14,079 nt of DNA from Ignavibacteriales bacterium (lineage in GTDB: Bacteria > Bacteroidota > Ignavibacteria > Ignavibacteriales > Ignavibacteriaceae). Where the stretch lies: assembly GCA_020061995.1 (NCBI GenBank), contig JAGUXE010000324.1:1-14079 (forward strand), written 5' to 3'. Position numbers and translations under genes: made by a program. How positions within the stretch are numbered: the first letter of the stretch is position 1; every line of letters starts with the position of its first letter. Of the stretch, positions 6,668 to 14,079 are shown one piece after another. The notes below the pieces were generated by a model, which saw only the letters and a program-made list of their open reading frames with translations, did no database searches and had not been told where the DNA came from.

Positions 6668-6742
6668 GGTGAGCGTAGCTCAGTTGGTTAGAGCACCAGG
6701 TTGTGGCCCTGGGGGTCGTGGGTTCAATTCCCATCGCTCACC
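6668..6742 (+). tRNA. tRNA-His (anticodon GTG)
   Basis: The acceptor stem GTGAGCG (6669-6675) pairs with CGCTCAC (6735-6741). The histidine-specific extra G at -1 (6668) faces C73 (6742). The anticodon stem CCAGG/CCTGG encloses TTGTGGC with GTG at 6703-6705. Confidence 0.95.
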
Positions 6743-6764
6743 CAACCATTTCTTACAATTAAAT

Positions 6765-6839
6765 GGCCCCATCGTCTAATGGTTAGGACCTCGCCCTTTC
6801 ACGGCGGTAATAGGGGTTCGAATCCCCTTGGGGTCACCA
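6765..6839 (+). tRNA. tRNA-Glu (anticodon TTC), CCA encoded
   Basis: The acceptor stem GGCCCCA (6765-6771) pairs with TGGGGTC (6829-6835, one G-T). The anticodon loop CTTTCAC has TTC at 6798-6800. The discriminator is A6836 followed by a genomically encoded CCA (6837-6839), unlike the Pro, Arg and His genes of the cluster. Last tRNA before the terminator. Confidence 0.95.
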
Positions 6840-6840
6840 C

Positions 6841-6909
6841 AAATGAGGCTGTCTCAATATTGTCATTATTTTTTAATGATAGTAATATGAGACAGCCTCA
6901 TTTTTTTTT
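6841..6909 (+). terminator. Strong intrinsic terminator of tRNA cluster
   Basis: AAATGAGGCTGTCTCA (6841-6856) and its exact complement (6888-6903) form a 16-bp stem. The enclosed bases extend it with ATATT/AATAT and TCATTA/TAATGA pairings around an internal loop. The run of nine Ts at 6901-6909 partly overlaps the stem base. It separates the tRNA unit from the sdh operon. Confidence 0.9.
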
Positions 6910-7010
6910 ATTCAAAAAATGCCGAAAATAATTAATAACGAAATTGATTTTAAAACTTGGAATTTATATGTTAACCAGGTCATTTAATTGAATAGTCATC
7001 AAAATTACTA

Positions 7011-7020
7011 TTGCATGCAA
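7011..7020. promoter_or_regulatory. Palindrome TTGCATGCAA upstream of sdhC
   Basis: A perfect 10-bp palindrome lies 66 bases before the sdhC start, in the region that must hold the operon promoter. I found no convincing -35/-10 pair. The palindrome could be a regulator site, but it is short enough to be chance. Confidence 0.2.
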
Positions 7021-7085
7021 AAAGAATTATTTATCAGGGGCTTCAATTCAAAACTTCTTCAATTTCAATTCATAGGAGATCATGA

Positions 7086-7757
7086 ATGAGTTGGTTTAAT
7101 ACATTCTTTAATTCATCCATCGGCAAGAAATTATTTATGGGGATTACCGGTATAAGTCTCATATTGTTTCTTAAATTTCATCTCGTGAACAATTTATCTC
7201 TATTTGGCGGTCCCGAAATTTTTAACACGGTTGTTAAAAATTTAGAATCGATCAAACCTCTAGTTCGGGTTATTGAAGTTGTTCTTGCCTTAATATTTTT
7301 AGTTCATATTTTTAATGGTGTTAGACTCTGGTTGGAGAATAAAAAAGCTCGTCCTGTCAAATATGCAGTTAATGGGGCTTCAAAAAACAGCAACATTTAT
7401 TCAAGAACCATGGCACAAACAGGTAGTATCATATTTATTTTTTTAGTGGTTCATTTAAAGACGTTTTGGATGTCTTTTAATTCAATCGGGGTTGCGGGAA
7501 TAGAGGATCACAAATATTACGAGTTTGTTGCATCAACATTTTTAGACCCAATATATTCCGGTTTCTATGTCTTCGCAATGATTTTATTAGGGTTACACTT
7601 GAACCATGGTTTCCAAAGTGTTTTCCAAACTTTTGGATGGAACCATACAAGATACACCCCTATGATTAAAATTATAGGAACCATCTATTCAATTTTTGTA
7701 GCAATAGCATTTGCATCAATTCCGATCTACTTTTTATTTATTCAGGGAGGTAAATAA
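7086..7757 (+). CDS. sdhC: Succinate dehydrogenase cytochrome b subunit
   Basis: A 223-residue membrane anchor of respiratory complex II, of the single-subunit type-B (b558-like) class that carries two hemes and replaces separate SdhC and SdhD proteins. Five hydrophobic helices are visible. His32 (KFHLVNN), His74 (LVHIFNG), His123 (VVHLKTF) and His171 (GLHLNHG) lie in successive helices and are the likely axial heme ligands by analogy to Wolinella fumarate reductase; His174 is an alternative for the last. The start is ATG 7086, with AGGAG at 7074-7078; an out-of-frame ATG four bases earlier stops at once. The stop overlaps sdhA by one base. As the first gene of sdhCAB, it anchors the catalytic subunits and passes electrons between quinone and iron-sulfur clusters. 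Confidence 0.95.
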   Translation: MSWFNTFFNSSIGKKLFMGITGISLILFLKFHLVNNLSLFGGPEIFNTVVKNLESIKPLVRVIEVVLALIFLVHIFNGVRLWLENKKARPVKYAVNGASKNSNIYSRTMAQTGSIIFIFLVVHLKTFWMSFNSIGVAGIEDHKYYEFVASTFLDPIYSGFYVFAMILLGLHLNHGFQSVFQTFGWNHTRYTPMIKIIGTIYSIFVAIAFASIPIYFLFIQGGK

Positions 7758-9667
7758 TGGCTGTTTTAGATTCCAAAATACCTGCCGGAAACTTACGTGA
7801 TAAATGGACTAATCATAAGTTCAATATGAAATTAGTTAATCCGGCAAACAAAAGAAAATATGATATTATTGTTGTCGGAACAGGGTTAGCCGGAGCTTCA
7901 GCCGCAGCTACTCTTGGTGAATTAGGTTATAATGTATCTGCTTTTACTTTTCATGATTCGGCAAAACGTGCTCACAGTATTTCTGCTCAAGGTGGAATTA
8001 ATGCATCAAAGAATTATCAGAATGATGGTGATTCAGTTTATCGACTTTTTTATGATACTGTTAAAGGAGGAGATTTCAGAGCCCGCGAAGCCAATGTTCA
8101 TCGATTGGCTGAAGTAAGTGAAAGTATTATTGATCAATGTGTGGCTCAGGGTGTTCCTTTTGCAAGAGAATATGGCGGCTTGTTGGATAACCGATCTTTC
8201 GGTGGAGCGCAAGTTTCCAGAACATTTTATGCAAGAGGACAAACAGGTCAACAATTATTACTCGGTGCAGTTTCAGCATTGAATAGGCAAGTTGGACTTG
8301 GTAATGTCAAACTTCACACTCGACGTGAAATGCTAAGTCTCGTGATTGTTGATGGTGTTGCAAAAGGAATCTTAGTAAGAAATTTAGTGACCGGTGAAAT
8401 CGAAAAACATTCAGCCCATGCGGTAATTCTTGCTACAGGAGGATATGCAAATGTCTTCTTCCTTTCAACTAATGCTATGAATTCGAATGCGACTGCCATT
8501 TGGCGCGCTCATAAAAAAGGAGCGATGTTCGCAAATCCATGTTTCACTCAAATTCATCCGACTTGTTTACCGATTCATGGTGAAAATCAATCAAAATTGA
8601 CACTGATGAGTGAGAGTCTTAGAAATGATGGAAGAGTTTGGGTTTCTAAAAAGAAGAACGACTTACGTGCTCCGGGACAAATTCCGGAAGATGAAAGAGA
8701 TTATTATCTTGAAAGAAAATACCCATCATTCGGAAATTTATCTCCACGTGATATCTCTTCAAGAAGTGCAAAAGAAGTTTGTGATGAAGGTCGCGGTGCA
8801 ATGGGGGGTGATGCAGTTTATCTTGACTTTGCCGACGCAATTCATCGTCTCGGTAAAAAGGCAATCGAAGAGAAATATGGTAATCTTTTTGAAATATATG
8901 AAACAATAACCGGTGAAAATCCATATGGTGTTCCAATGAAAATTTATCCCGCCCCTCACTATACAATGGGTGGTTTATGGGTTGATTATAATTTGATGAG
9001 CAACGTTCCCGGATTGTTTGTACTTGGCGAAGCTAACTTCTCTGATCATGGTGCTAATAGATTAGGGGCAAGTGCTTTAATGCAAGGTTTAGCAGATGGT
9101 TATTTTGTCATTCCTTATACAGTCGGGGATTATCTAGCCTCACAAAAACCTACATTGGTTAAAACTGATCATCCGGAATTTATTAAAGCTGAATCTGAAT
9201 TAAATGATCAAGTAAAAAAACTCCTATCAATTAAAGGAAAAAGAACCGTTGATGACTTCCACAAAACGCTCGGTAGAATTATGTGGAATAAAGTCGGAAT
9301 GGCACGAAATGAAAAAGGTTTGAAAGAGGCAATTGAAGAAATTCGCACGTTGAGAAATGAATATTGGAAAGATGTAAATGTTGTCGGAAGTAGTGGCGAT
9401 TTCAATCAAACCCTCGAGAGAGCAGGGCGTGTTGCAGATTATTTGGAATTGGGAGAATTAATGGCACTTGATGCTCTTACTAGAAATGAATCTTGCGGAG
9501 GACATTTCAGGGAAGAATATCAGACAGAAGATGGTGAAGCAAAACGTGATGACGAAAATTATGCTTTTGTTTCAGTATGGGAATTCATCGATCCCAAAAC
9601 ATGGAATCTTCATAAAGAAAATCTTGAATATGAAAGCGTTAAATTATCCCAGAGGAGTTATAAATAA
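7757..9667 (+). CDS. sdhA: Succinate dehydrogenase flavoprotein subunit
   Basis: A 636-residue catalytic subunit that oxidises succinate to fumarate using covalently bound FAD. The Rossmann motif GTGLAG is at 41-46. His73 in AHSISAQGG is the expected FAD-linking residue. Active-site residues typical of the family are present: His267 in HPT, Arg331 in SPRDISSR, His401 in HYTMGG and Arg435 in [10 protein letters not shown]. The length suits the type-B class in Bacteroidota and relatives. GGGAGG at 7745-7750 precedes the ATG, which overlaps the sdhC stop in a TAATG junction. The C-terminal helical domain, with the [16 protein letters not shown] segment, is complete. Confidence 0.98.
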   Translation: MAVLDSKIPAGNLRDKWTNHKFNMKLVNPANKRKYDIIVVGTGLAGASAAATLGELGYNVSAFTFHDSAKRAHSISAQGGINASKNYQNDGDSVYRLFYDTVKGGDFRAREANVHRLAEVSESIIDQCVAQGVPFAREYGGLLDNRSFGGAQVSRTFYARGQTGQQLLLGAVSALNRQVGLGNVKLHTRREMLSLVIVDGVAKGILVRNLVTGEIEKHSAHAVILATGGYANVFFLSTNAMNSNATAIWRAHKKGAMFANPCFTQIHPTCLPIHGENQSKLTLMSESLRNDGRVWVSKKKNDLRAPGQIPEDERDYYLERKYPSFGNLSPRDISSRSAKEVCDEGRGAMGGDAVYLDFADAIHRLGKKAIEEKYGNLFEIYETITGENPYGVPMKIYPAPHYTMGGLWVDYNLMSNVPGLFVLGEANFSDHGANRLGASALMQGLADGYFVIPYTVGDYLASQKPTLVKTDHPEFIKAESELNDQVKKLLSIKGKRTVDDFHKTLGRIMWNKVGMARNEKGLKEAIEEIRTLRNEYWKDVNVVGSSGDFNQTLERAGRVADYLELGELMALDALTRNESCGGHFREEYQTEDGEAKRDDENYAFVSVWEFIDPKTWNLHKENLEYESVKLSQRSYK

Positions 9668-10434
9668 TGAGCGGGAAGAACAATATAAATTTGTCTTTAA
9701 AAATTTGGCGTCAAGAAGGACCTAAAACAGTAGGATCTTTCTCGGATTATAAAATTTCCATTTCTCCGGATGCATCTTTTCTTGAAATGCTCGATGAAAT
9801 AAATAATGATCTCGAAAGTAAAAACCAAATCCCAATTGCTTTCGAAAGTGATTGCAGGGAAGGTATCTGTGGAACTTGCGGTCTTGTAATCAACGGACAA
9901 CCACACGGTCCAATTCCTAAGATTGCAACATGTCAGTTGCACATGAGAAATTTTAAGGATGGTGATACCATTTGGATTGAACCCTTCAGGGCAAAAGCAT
10001 TCCCGATTATTAAAGATTTAGTTGTCGATCGCTCAGGGTTTGATGAAATTTTGCAAACAGGTGGGTATATATCAGTTAATACGGGAGGAGTTCCTGATGC
10101 AAATGCTATTCCAATCGCAAAAGATATAGCATCACTTGCAATGGATGCTGCAGCTTGTATCGGTTGTGGAGCGTGTGTAGCTGCGTGTAAAAATGCCTCA
10201 GCAATGTTGTTTGTAAGTGCAAAAGTTTCTCAATATGCTTTATTGCCGCAAGGACAACCTGAGCGTTACCAACGGGTTCAATCGATGGTTGCCAAAATGG
10301 ATGAACTTGGTTTTGGAAGTTGTACAAACACCTACGCGTGTGAGGCTGAATGTCCTAAAGGAATTTCAGTTACAAACATTGCGAGGATGAATAGAGATTA
10401 TATTAGATCATCTATAACTTCCAAATCTGTATAA
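9667..10434 (+). CDS. sdhB: Succinate dehydrogenase iron-sulfur subunit
   Basis: A 255-residue electron-transfer subunit linking SdhA to SdhC. The N-terminal ferredoxin-like domain binds a [2Fe-2S] cluster through Cys63, Cys68, Cys71 and Cys89. The C-terminal domain has [11 protein letters not shown] (Cys164, 167, 170, 174) plus Cys219, Cys225 and Cys229, giving the [4Fe-4S] and [3Fe-4S] sites. All cluster ligands are present. The ATG overlaps the sdhA stop by one base, with GGAG at 9654-9657 inside the sdhA end. It is the last gene of the operon, followed about 25 bases later by a terminator hairpin. Confidence 0.98.
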   Translation: MSGKNNINLSLKIWRQEGPKTVGSFSDYKISISPDASFLEMLDEINNDLESKNQIPIAFESDCREGICGTCGLVINGQPHGPIPKIATCQLHMRNFKDGDTIWIEPFRAKAFPIIKDLVVDRSGFDEILQTGGYISVNTGGVPDANAIPIAKDIASLAMDAAACIGCGACVAACKNASAMLFVSAKVSQYALLPQGQPERYQRVQSMVAKMDELGFGSCTNTYACEAECPKGISVTNIARMNRDYIRSSITSKSV

Positions 10435-10458
10435 TAATTTTCCAAAGTAAGAAACTGC

Positions 10459-10490
10459 AAATCCCGATTACCTTTTAATCGGGATTTTTT
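10459..10490 (+). terminator. Intrinsic terminator of sdhCAB
   Basis: AAATCCCGATTA (10459-10470) and TAATCGGGATTT (10476-10487) form a perfect 12-bp stem with a 5-base loop, running into six Ts (10485-10490). This is a textbook rho-independent terminator. Confidence 0.93.
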
Positions 10491-10525
10491 ATATTTTCTA
10501 TGTAACAATTAATTCCACAATTCAA

Positions 10526-12799
10526 ATGTTTGAAAAAGAAATAAAATTTATAACGGATTTTAATCTTAATAAGATTAAAAAGTCAGGATCATTTTTCACG
10601 ATAACTCATCTTGCCGCTGCAAATGTACATCCTGCTATTATTCAATATATTTCGGCTGAGTTAGATTATTTGATTCTAATTGATAGACAAAGACTTCTGC
10701 AAAAATCGGTTTTTGATTATTCCGGAGAAGAAGTTGTGCAGTATTTGGAGTTAATATCTACTGAAATTAAAAAGGAAAAATTAATTCCGTACGAAGACAT
10801 AAAAAGATTAATTTCTCAGGCTGTTGAGTTTAATGTTTATTTCTTAATTCGTCCTCGCTGGTGTTTGAAAAAATTTATTTTTGGTGATGAAGAGGTACGC
10901 TCCCACAATGAAATTAAGACTTATCTCAACTACACTTACTTTTTTGATTATTATAAGAATATTCTTCAAGCAATTTTAGAAAAAAAGAAGATTGTTTCAA
11001 TTAGTGTCTATGAGTTTGAAGATCTAATTGTTAATCTTGAGAAGCAACTAATTCAAAAACAACAACAAACATTTATTGAAAATGCTCTCCAATCACTGGC
11101 AGAGTTTTTCAATTTGGGTGAAATTCAAAAGAGCAAAATTGCCCTGGGAATTGTTGAAAAGTTTCTTTATGAAAAAGGATTATTAAACGAAATTTTTAAA
11201 GTAAGAAAACTCTTATCGGTGGATCCTAAAAGCAAATTTGAAATTGAAGAGATTAAACAAGCAATACTTAGTAATATTTCAGTTGACTCATCAAATATTG
11301 AGATCTCGGAAAAAATATTTGAAATTCCAAAAACTCCGATTGAATTACCCCAAATAGTTGAGTCACAAGTTGAAGTGTTTGTTCCTGAAGAAGAATTAAT
11401 CTCGCCGGAAAATCTTTCAGATACCAATAGCGATTTTCTCCAATCCGAAGTCGACTTTTTTGAACAAGAAAATCTAAATGAAGTGAAATCGGAAACAGAC
11501 GAAAATATTTCTGATTCGAGTAATGAAGCAGAAGAAATTATTGATCAGGAGTCGGTACCGATTGAGATTGAAGATGAAATTGACACTCAGATGAGTGAGT
11601 CTGAGGAAGTGTTATCCTACGAAATTGAAGATGAGATAGATTTATCATCAGAGTTTGATGGGACTAACGAACCATCAGATGAGAAAATAAGTACCGATAA
11701 AGCGACAGTTGAAGAAGAGGCGGAAGAATTAAAACAATCAGAGGAGATTGAAGAAATTAGTGAAACTGTTTTAACTGATGAAGTTAATGTTGATCAAGAG
11801 GTAATACCTGATGAAGTTGAAGAACTTTCTGTTGAGGTTGAGGTAAGTAAAGACGAAGCAGCTGCACTTTATGAGGATTTTTTAAATAGTGATGAAATAC
11901 CAAAAAATGATTCAATCGAAAACAATGACATAATTACATCAGATGAATCAGCTATCCAGAATGACGAACTTGTTGATAGTAATGATACCGATGAAGCAGT
12001 TATTAATGTGGAAGAGGAGTTAACAACTCCGGAATCAATTTTTGATACTCCTGAAGAGACTAAGACTCTATATTCCGAAAACAGTCAAATGGAATCTGAG
12101 TCGACAAATGACGAGTTTGATCTGTTGAAAACTATAGAACAGGAAATTGAAAATTTACAGAATATCGAAACGACAAATGTTGAATCTGAAGTTAATGAAT
12201 TCCTTCAAACTGAAAACTTTATAGCACCCGACGATACGGTTTTATCTGATGAAAATAGTTTGATGGAAGATATTTTTATTGATGTTGAAATTCCAAATAC
12301 TCCGGATTACGAGGTTGTTGAGGATGTATTTGAAAATATTATTGTTGATGACAGTTCGAGCATCTCAGAAACGACAAATGATGTTGAAGAAACTTCCCAC
12401 GTAGAGGTTATTGAAGAGTCAATAGAAAACAAATCAGTTGATGAGTGGGATACCCAATCAGAAATAACAAATGAAATTGAAGAAGTTTTAGTTAAAGAAG
12501 AAACAGAAATAAAAGAGGAAACTGTATCGATTAAACATACAGTCACGGCATCAGCAGATGAAATATTTAATCTCTTCACGCAAAAGGAAACAACAAAAAT
12601 TATTTCCTCAATTTTTCAAAAAGATGAATTGGATTTTGTACATACGGTTGAACAGATATCAGAGTGTAGAAGCTTCAAACAAGTTGAAGGAATTCTCAAT
12701 TTGGTTTTTCATTCATATCGTATAAATTCACTTACACAAAAAGAAGCAATCATATTTAAAGAAAAGATTGCAATTTATTTTAAGGAAAAAGAAAAATAA
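10526..12799 (+). CDS. Acidic protein of unknown function, upstream of obg
   Basis: I do not recognise a named family for this 757-residue protein. It appears to have three parts. Residues 1 to about 235 look folded and mainly helical, with a Phe/Tyr-rich core and balanced charge. About 235 to 670 is a low-complexity region, about 30% Asp plus Glu in a hand-counted stretch and almost free of aromatic residues, so probably disordered. About 672 to 757 is a second helical domain beginning near DEIFNLFTQKE, again with balanced charge. There is no signal peptide or membrane span, so it is likely cytoplasmic. No clear ribosome binding site precedes ATG 10526. The stop codon overlaps the obg start in TAATG, implying coupled translation. 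The acidic linker may mimic nucleic acid or tether two domains; this is inference only. Confidence 0.85.
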   Translation: MFEKEIKFITDFNLNKIKKSGSFFTITHLAAANVHPAIIQYISAELDYLILIDRQRLLQKSVFDYSGEEVVQYLELISTEIKKEKLIPYEDIKRLISQAVEFNVYFLIRPRWCLKKFIFGDEEVRSHNEIKTYLNYTYFFDYYKNILQAILEKKKIVSISVYEFEDLIVNLEKQLIQKQQQTFIENALQSLAEFFNLGEIQKSKIALGIVEKFLYEKGLLNEIFKVRKLLSVDPKSKFEIEEIKQAILSNISVDSSNIEISEKIFEIPKTPIELPQIVESQVEVFVPEEELISPENLSDTNSDFLQSEVDFFEQENLNEVKSETDENISDSSNEAEEIIDQESVPIEIEDEIDTQMSESEEVLSYEIEDEIDLSSEFDGTNEPSDEKISTDKATVEEEAEELKQSEEIEEISETVLTDEVNVDQEVIPDEVEELSVEVEVSKDEAAALYEDFLNSDEIPKNDSIENNDIITSDESAIQNDELVDSNDTDEAVINVEEELTTPESIFDTPEETKTLYSENSQMESESTNDEFDLLKTIEQEIENLQNIETTNVESEVNEFLQTENFIAPDDTVLSDENSLMEDIFIDVEIPNTPDYEVVEDVFENIIVDDSSSISETTNDVEETSHVEVIEESIENKSVDEWDTQSEITNEIEEVLVKEETEIKEETVSIKHTVTASADEIFNLFTQKETTKIISSIFQKDELDFVHTVEQISECRSFKQVEGILNLVFHSYRINSLTQKEAIIFKEKIAIYFKEKEK

Positions 12800-13788
12800 T
12801 GTTTATAGACTATGTGGAAATTGAAATTGAAGCCGGTAAAGGGGGAGATGGAGCTGTTACGTTTAGAAGGGAAAAGTATGTTCCCAAAGGTGGTCCTTCA
12901 GGAGGAAATGGCGGTCATGGTGGGAATGTAATATTACAAACAGATAATAACCTTTATACTTTATTGGATTTTAATTACAAGTCGAAATACCAGGCGCAAC
13001 CCGGAGCTGCGGGAGCAAATTCGTTAAAAGACGGAAAAAATGGTGATGATGTTATAATAAAAATTCCGGTAGGAACCATTGTTAAAAATTTAGTGACTGA
13101 TGAAATTATTGTTGATCTGGATCAACCGGGTATCAATTATACGATTGCCAAAGGTGGGCGGGGAGGCAAAGGTAACAGTAATTTTGCTACTCCGACTAAT
13201 CAGACACCTCGCTTTGCCGAAAAAGGAAAATTAGGAGATGCACTTAAAGTTGGACTCGAACTTAAATTAATTGCTGACATTGGATTGGTCGGATTTCCTA
13301 ATGCGGGAAAATCAACTTTAATCTCTGTAATTTCAGCAGCAAAACCCAAAATAGCTGATTATCCATTCACAACTCTTGAACCTAATTTAGGCATCGTAAG
13401 ATATAAAGACTATAAGTCTTTTACTGTTGCCGATATTCCGGGGATTATAGAAGGAGCTTCTGAAGGAAAGGGACTTGGACTTCAATTTTTAAGACATATC
13501 GAAAGAACTCGAATACTTTTATTCATAATTGACATTACTTCAGAAAATCCACAAAAAGATTTTGATATTCTTTTAAATGAATTGAAAAGTTATAGCCCTC
13601 TATTAGTAAAAAAGAAAAAGATTATTGCTTTGTCAAAAGCTGATTTAGTTGAAGATGAAGTAATAAAAAAAATCAAAAAGAAAAAATTTCGGAAAGCTGA
13701 TTCCTCAACTTTTGTCATTTCAGCAGTGAGCGGTTTTGGTGTAGCTGAATTATTGGATACCGCATGGCAGACAATTCAAGAATTATAA
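12799..13788 (+). CDS. obgE: GTPase Obg
   Basis: A 329-residue Obg-family GTPase acting on the 50S ribosomal subunit and linked to stress and growth control. Residues 1-158 form the glycine-rich Obg fold (GGDGAVTFRREKYVPKGGP near the start, KGGRGGKGNSNFATP at 118-132). The G domain follows with G1 GFPNAGKST (165-173), G2 TT (191-192), G3 DIPG (212-215), G4 SKAD (279-282, a common variant of NKxD) and G5 SAVSG (308-312). A lysine-rich insert (KKIKKKKFRK, 290-299) separates G4 and G5. It ends without a C-terminal OCT or other extension. The ATG overlaps the upstream acidic protein's stop by one base; AAGGA lies 12 bases upstream. Confidence 0.97.
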   Translation: MFIDYVEIEIEAGKGGDGAVTFRREKYVPKGGPSGGNGGHGGNVILQTDNNLYTLLDFNYKSKYQAQPGAAGANSLKDGKNGDDVIIKIPVGTIVKNLVTDEIIVDLDQPGINYTIAKGGRGGKGNSNFATPTNQTPRFAEKGKLGDALKVGLELKLIADIGLVGFPNAGKSTLISVISAAKPKIADYPFTTLEPNLGIVRYKDYKSFTVADIPGIIEGASEGKGLGLQFLRHIERTRILLFIIDITSENPQKDFDILLNELKSYSPLLVKKKKIIALSKADLVEDEVIKKIKKKKFRKADSSTFVISAVSGFGVAELLDTAWQTIQEL

Positions 13789-13813
13789 TTATAATAAACA
13801 AAGAGAATAAAAA

Positions 13814-14011
13814 ATGAAATCAATTAAAAGTTTTTATTTATCAATAAGCGTACTCATTCTGTTAATCAGTTTTAACGGATGTGACAGTACAACTAACGCA
13901 TTTAACATCTTTTCAGATGCTGACGATGTTCAACTTGGTTTAGATGTTGTTGCAGAGATAAATGCTAATCCAACCGAATATCCTATATTCAATGGTGATG
14001 AATCCGCTTAA
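13814..14011 (+). CDS. N-terminus of M48-like lipoprotein metalloprotease, cut short
   Basis: Only 65 codons are open. The start is a lipoprotein signal: basic MKSIKSF, a hydrophobic stretch, then FNGC with Cys23 as the likely lipidated residue. The mature part (DADDVQLGLDVVAEINANP, then EYPIFNGD) resembles the beginning of M48 family Zn-proteases as found next to housekeeping genes in this group. The HExxH site would come about 100 residues later and is absent. The frame stops at 14009-14011, and the DNA that follows encodes something else, so this is probably a truncated copy at a junction. It lies 25 bases after obg on the same strand, with a weak GAGAA ribosome binding site. The family call rests on recall of similar proteins. 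Confidence 0.6.
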   Translation: MKSIKSFYLSISVLILLISFNGCDSTTNAFNIFSDADDVQLGLDVVAEINANPTEYPIFNGDESA

Positions 14012-14079
14012 TGCAAAATCATCATTTCAAAAATTTGGAAATCCAAATCTGAATCCTGAAACAACAGTTGCATATGAAT
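14010..14079 (+). pseudogene. TonB-dependent-receptor-like fragment at window edge
   Basis: Frame 3 from 14010 reads NAKSSFQKFGNPNLNPETTV and continues AYE. The phrase FGNPNLNPE-T-AYE is typical of the C-terminal half of TonB-dependent outer-membrane receptors, where GNPxLxPE marks a conserved turn before a barrel strand. It is out of frame with the protease start just upstream and has no start of its own suited to an internal receptor segment. It runs off the window's right edge. The call is by motif recognition only. Confidence 0.5.

Noticed and set aside
6378..6734. 118-codon open frame on the minus strand across the tRNA genes
   Set aside because: It is antisense to tRNA-Pro, tRNA-Arg and part of tRNA-His; phrases such as GIEPTTP and [12 protein letters not shown] are well-known spurious translations of tRNA genes.
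6414..6839. tRNA cluster as an island integration site
   Set aside because: No duplicated tRNA 3' end or integrase is seen in the window to support site-specific integration here.
6841..6909. Inverted GAGGCTGTCTC-type ends as an insertion-sequence remnant
   Set aside because: Similar ends occur in some insertion sequences, but the arms are only about 30 bases apart, fold into one hairpin and lead straight into nine Ts after a tRNA, so a terminator is the simpler reading.
6701..6931. 76-codon plus-strand open frame through tRNA-His, tRNA-Glu and the terminator
   Set aside because: It is composed of tRNA and terminator sequence, with no protein-like features.
1..14079. CRISPR array or phage genes
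   Set aside because: No regularly spaced direct repeats and no capsid, terminase, portal or integrase-like proteins are visible.

Overview
The window is AT-rich bacterial DNA. The sdhC-sdhA-sdhB order, a single long type-B cytochrome b subunit, a minimal Obg GTPase without a C-terminal OCT domain and the overall base composition suggest the Bacteroidota/Ignavibacteriota (FCB) group. Ignavibacteria is my best guess, but this is inference from gene content, not a measured placement.

Left half (about 1-6044), accessory in character. A non-coding leader is followed by a run of plus-strand genes with gaps between most of them: a secreted serine hydrolase broken by one frameshift, a DUF3788 protein, a DUF4395 membrane protein, a complete MntA/HepT (nucleotidyltransferase/HEPN) toxin-antitoxin pair, and an RsgA-type circularly permuted GTPase. 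Three of the gaps carry short sequences resembling the right end of integron attC sites (GTTAGGC, GTTATGT, GTTAGGT) just upstream of a gene, some with imperfect hairpins. A further GTTAGGC lies in the leader. This raises the possibility of a cassette-like array without a visible integrase. A minus-strand SRPBCC-domain gene, with an 18-bp palindrome in its upstream region, closes this half.

Middle (about 6340-6909). A four-gene tRNA cluster, Pro(TGG)-Arg(TCT)-His(GTG)-Glu(TTC), sits behind a plausible promoter and ends at a very strong intrinsic terminator.

Right half (about 7086-14079), housekeeping. The sdhCAB operon for respiratory complex II has 1-base TAATG overlaps between its genes and ends in a clear terminator. 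Next comes a 757-residue protein of unknown function with a very acidic middle, overlapping obg by one base. The last part holds the N-terminus of an M48-like lipoprotein metalloprotease. This stops abruptly after 65 codons, and the final 70 bases instead encode a TonB-dependent-receptor-like segment in another frame, so the right edge looks like a rearrangement or an assembly junction.

The sdh genes form one functional unit (succinate oxidation coupled to quinone reduction). MntA and HepT form another. The acidic protein and obg are probably co-translated. The remaining left-half genes show no shared pathway.
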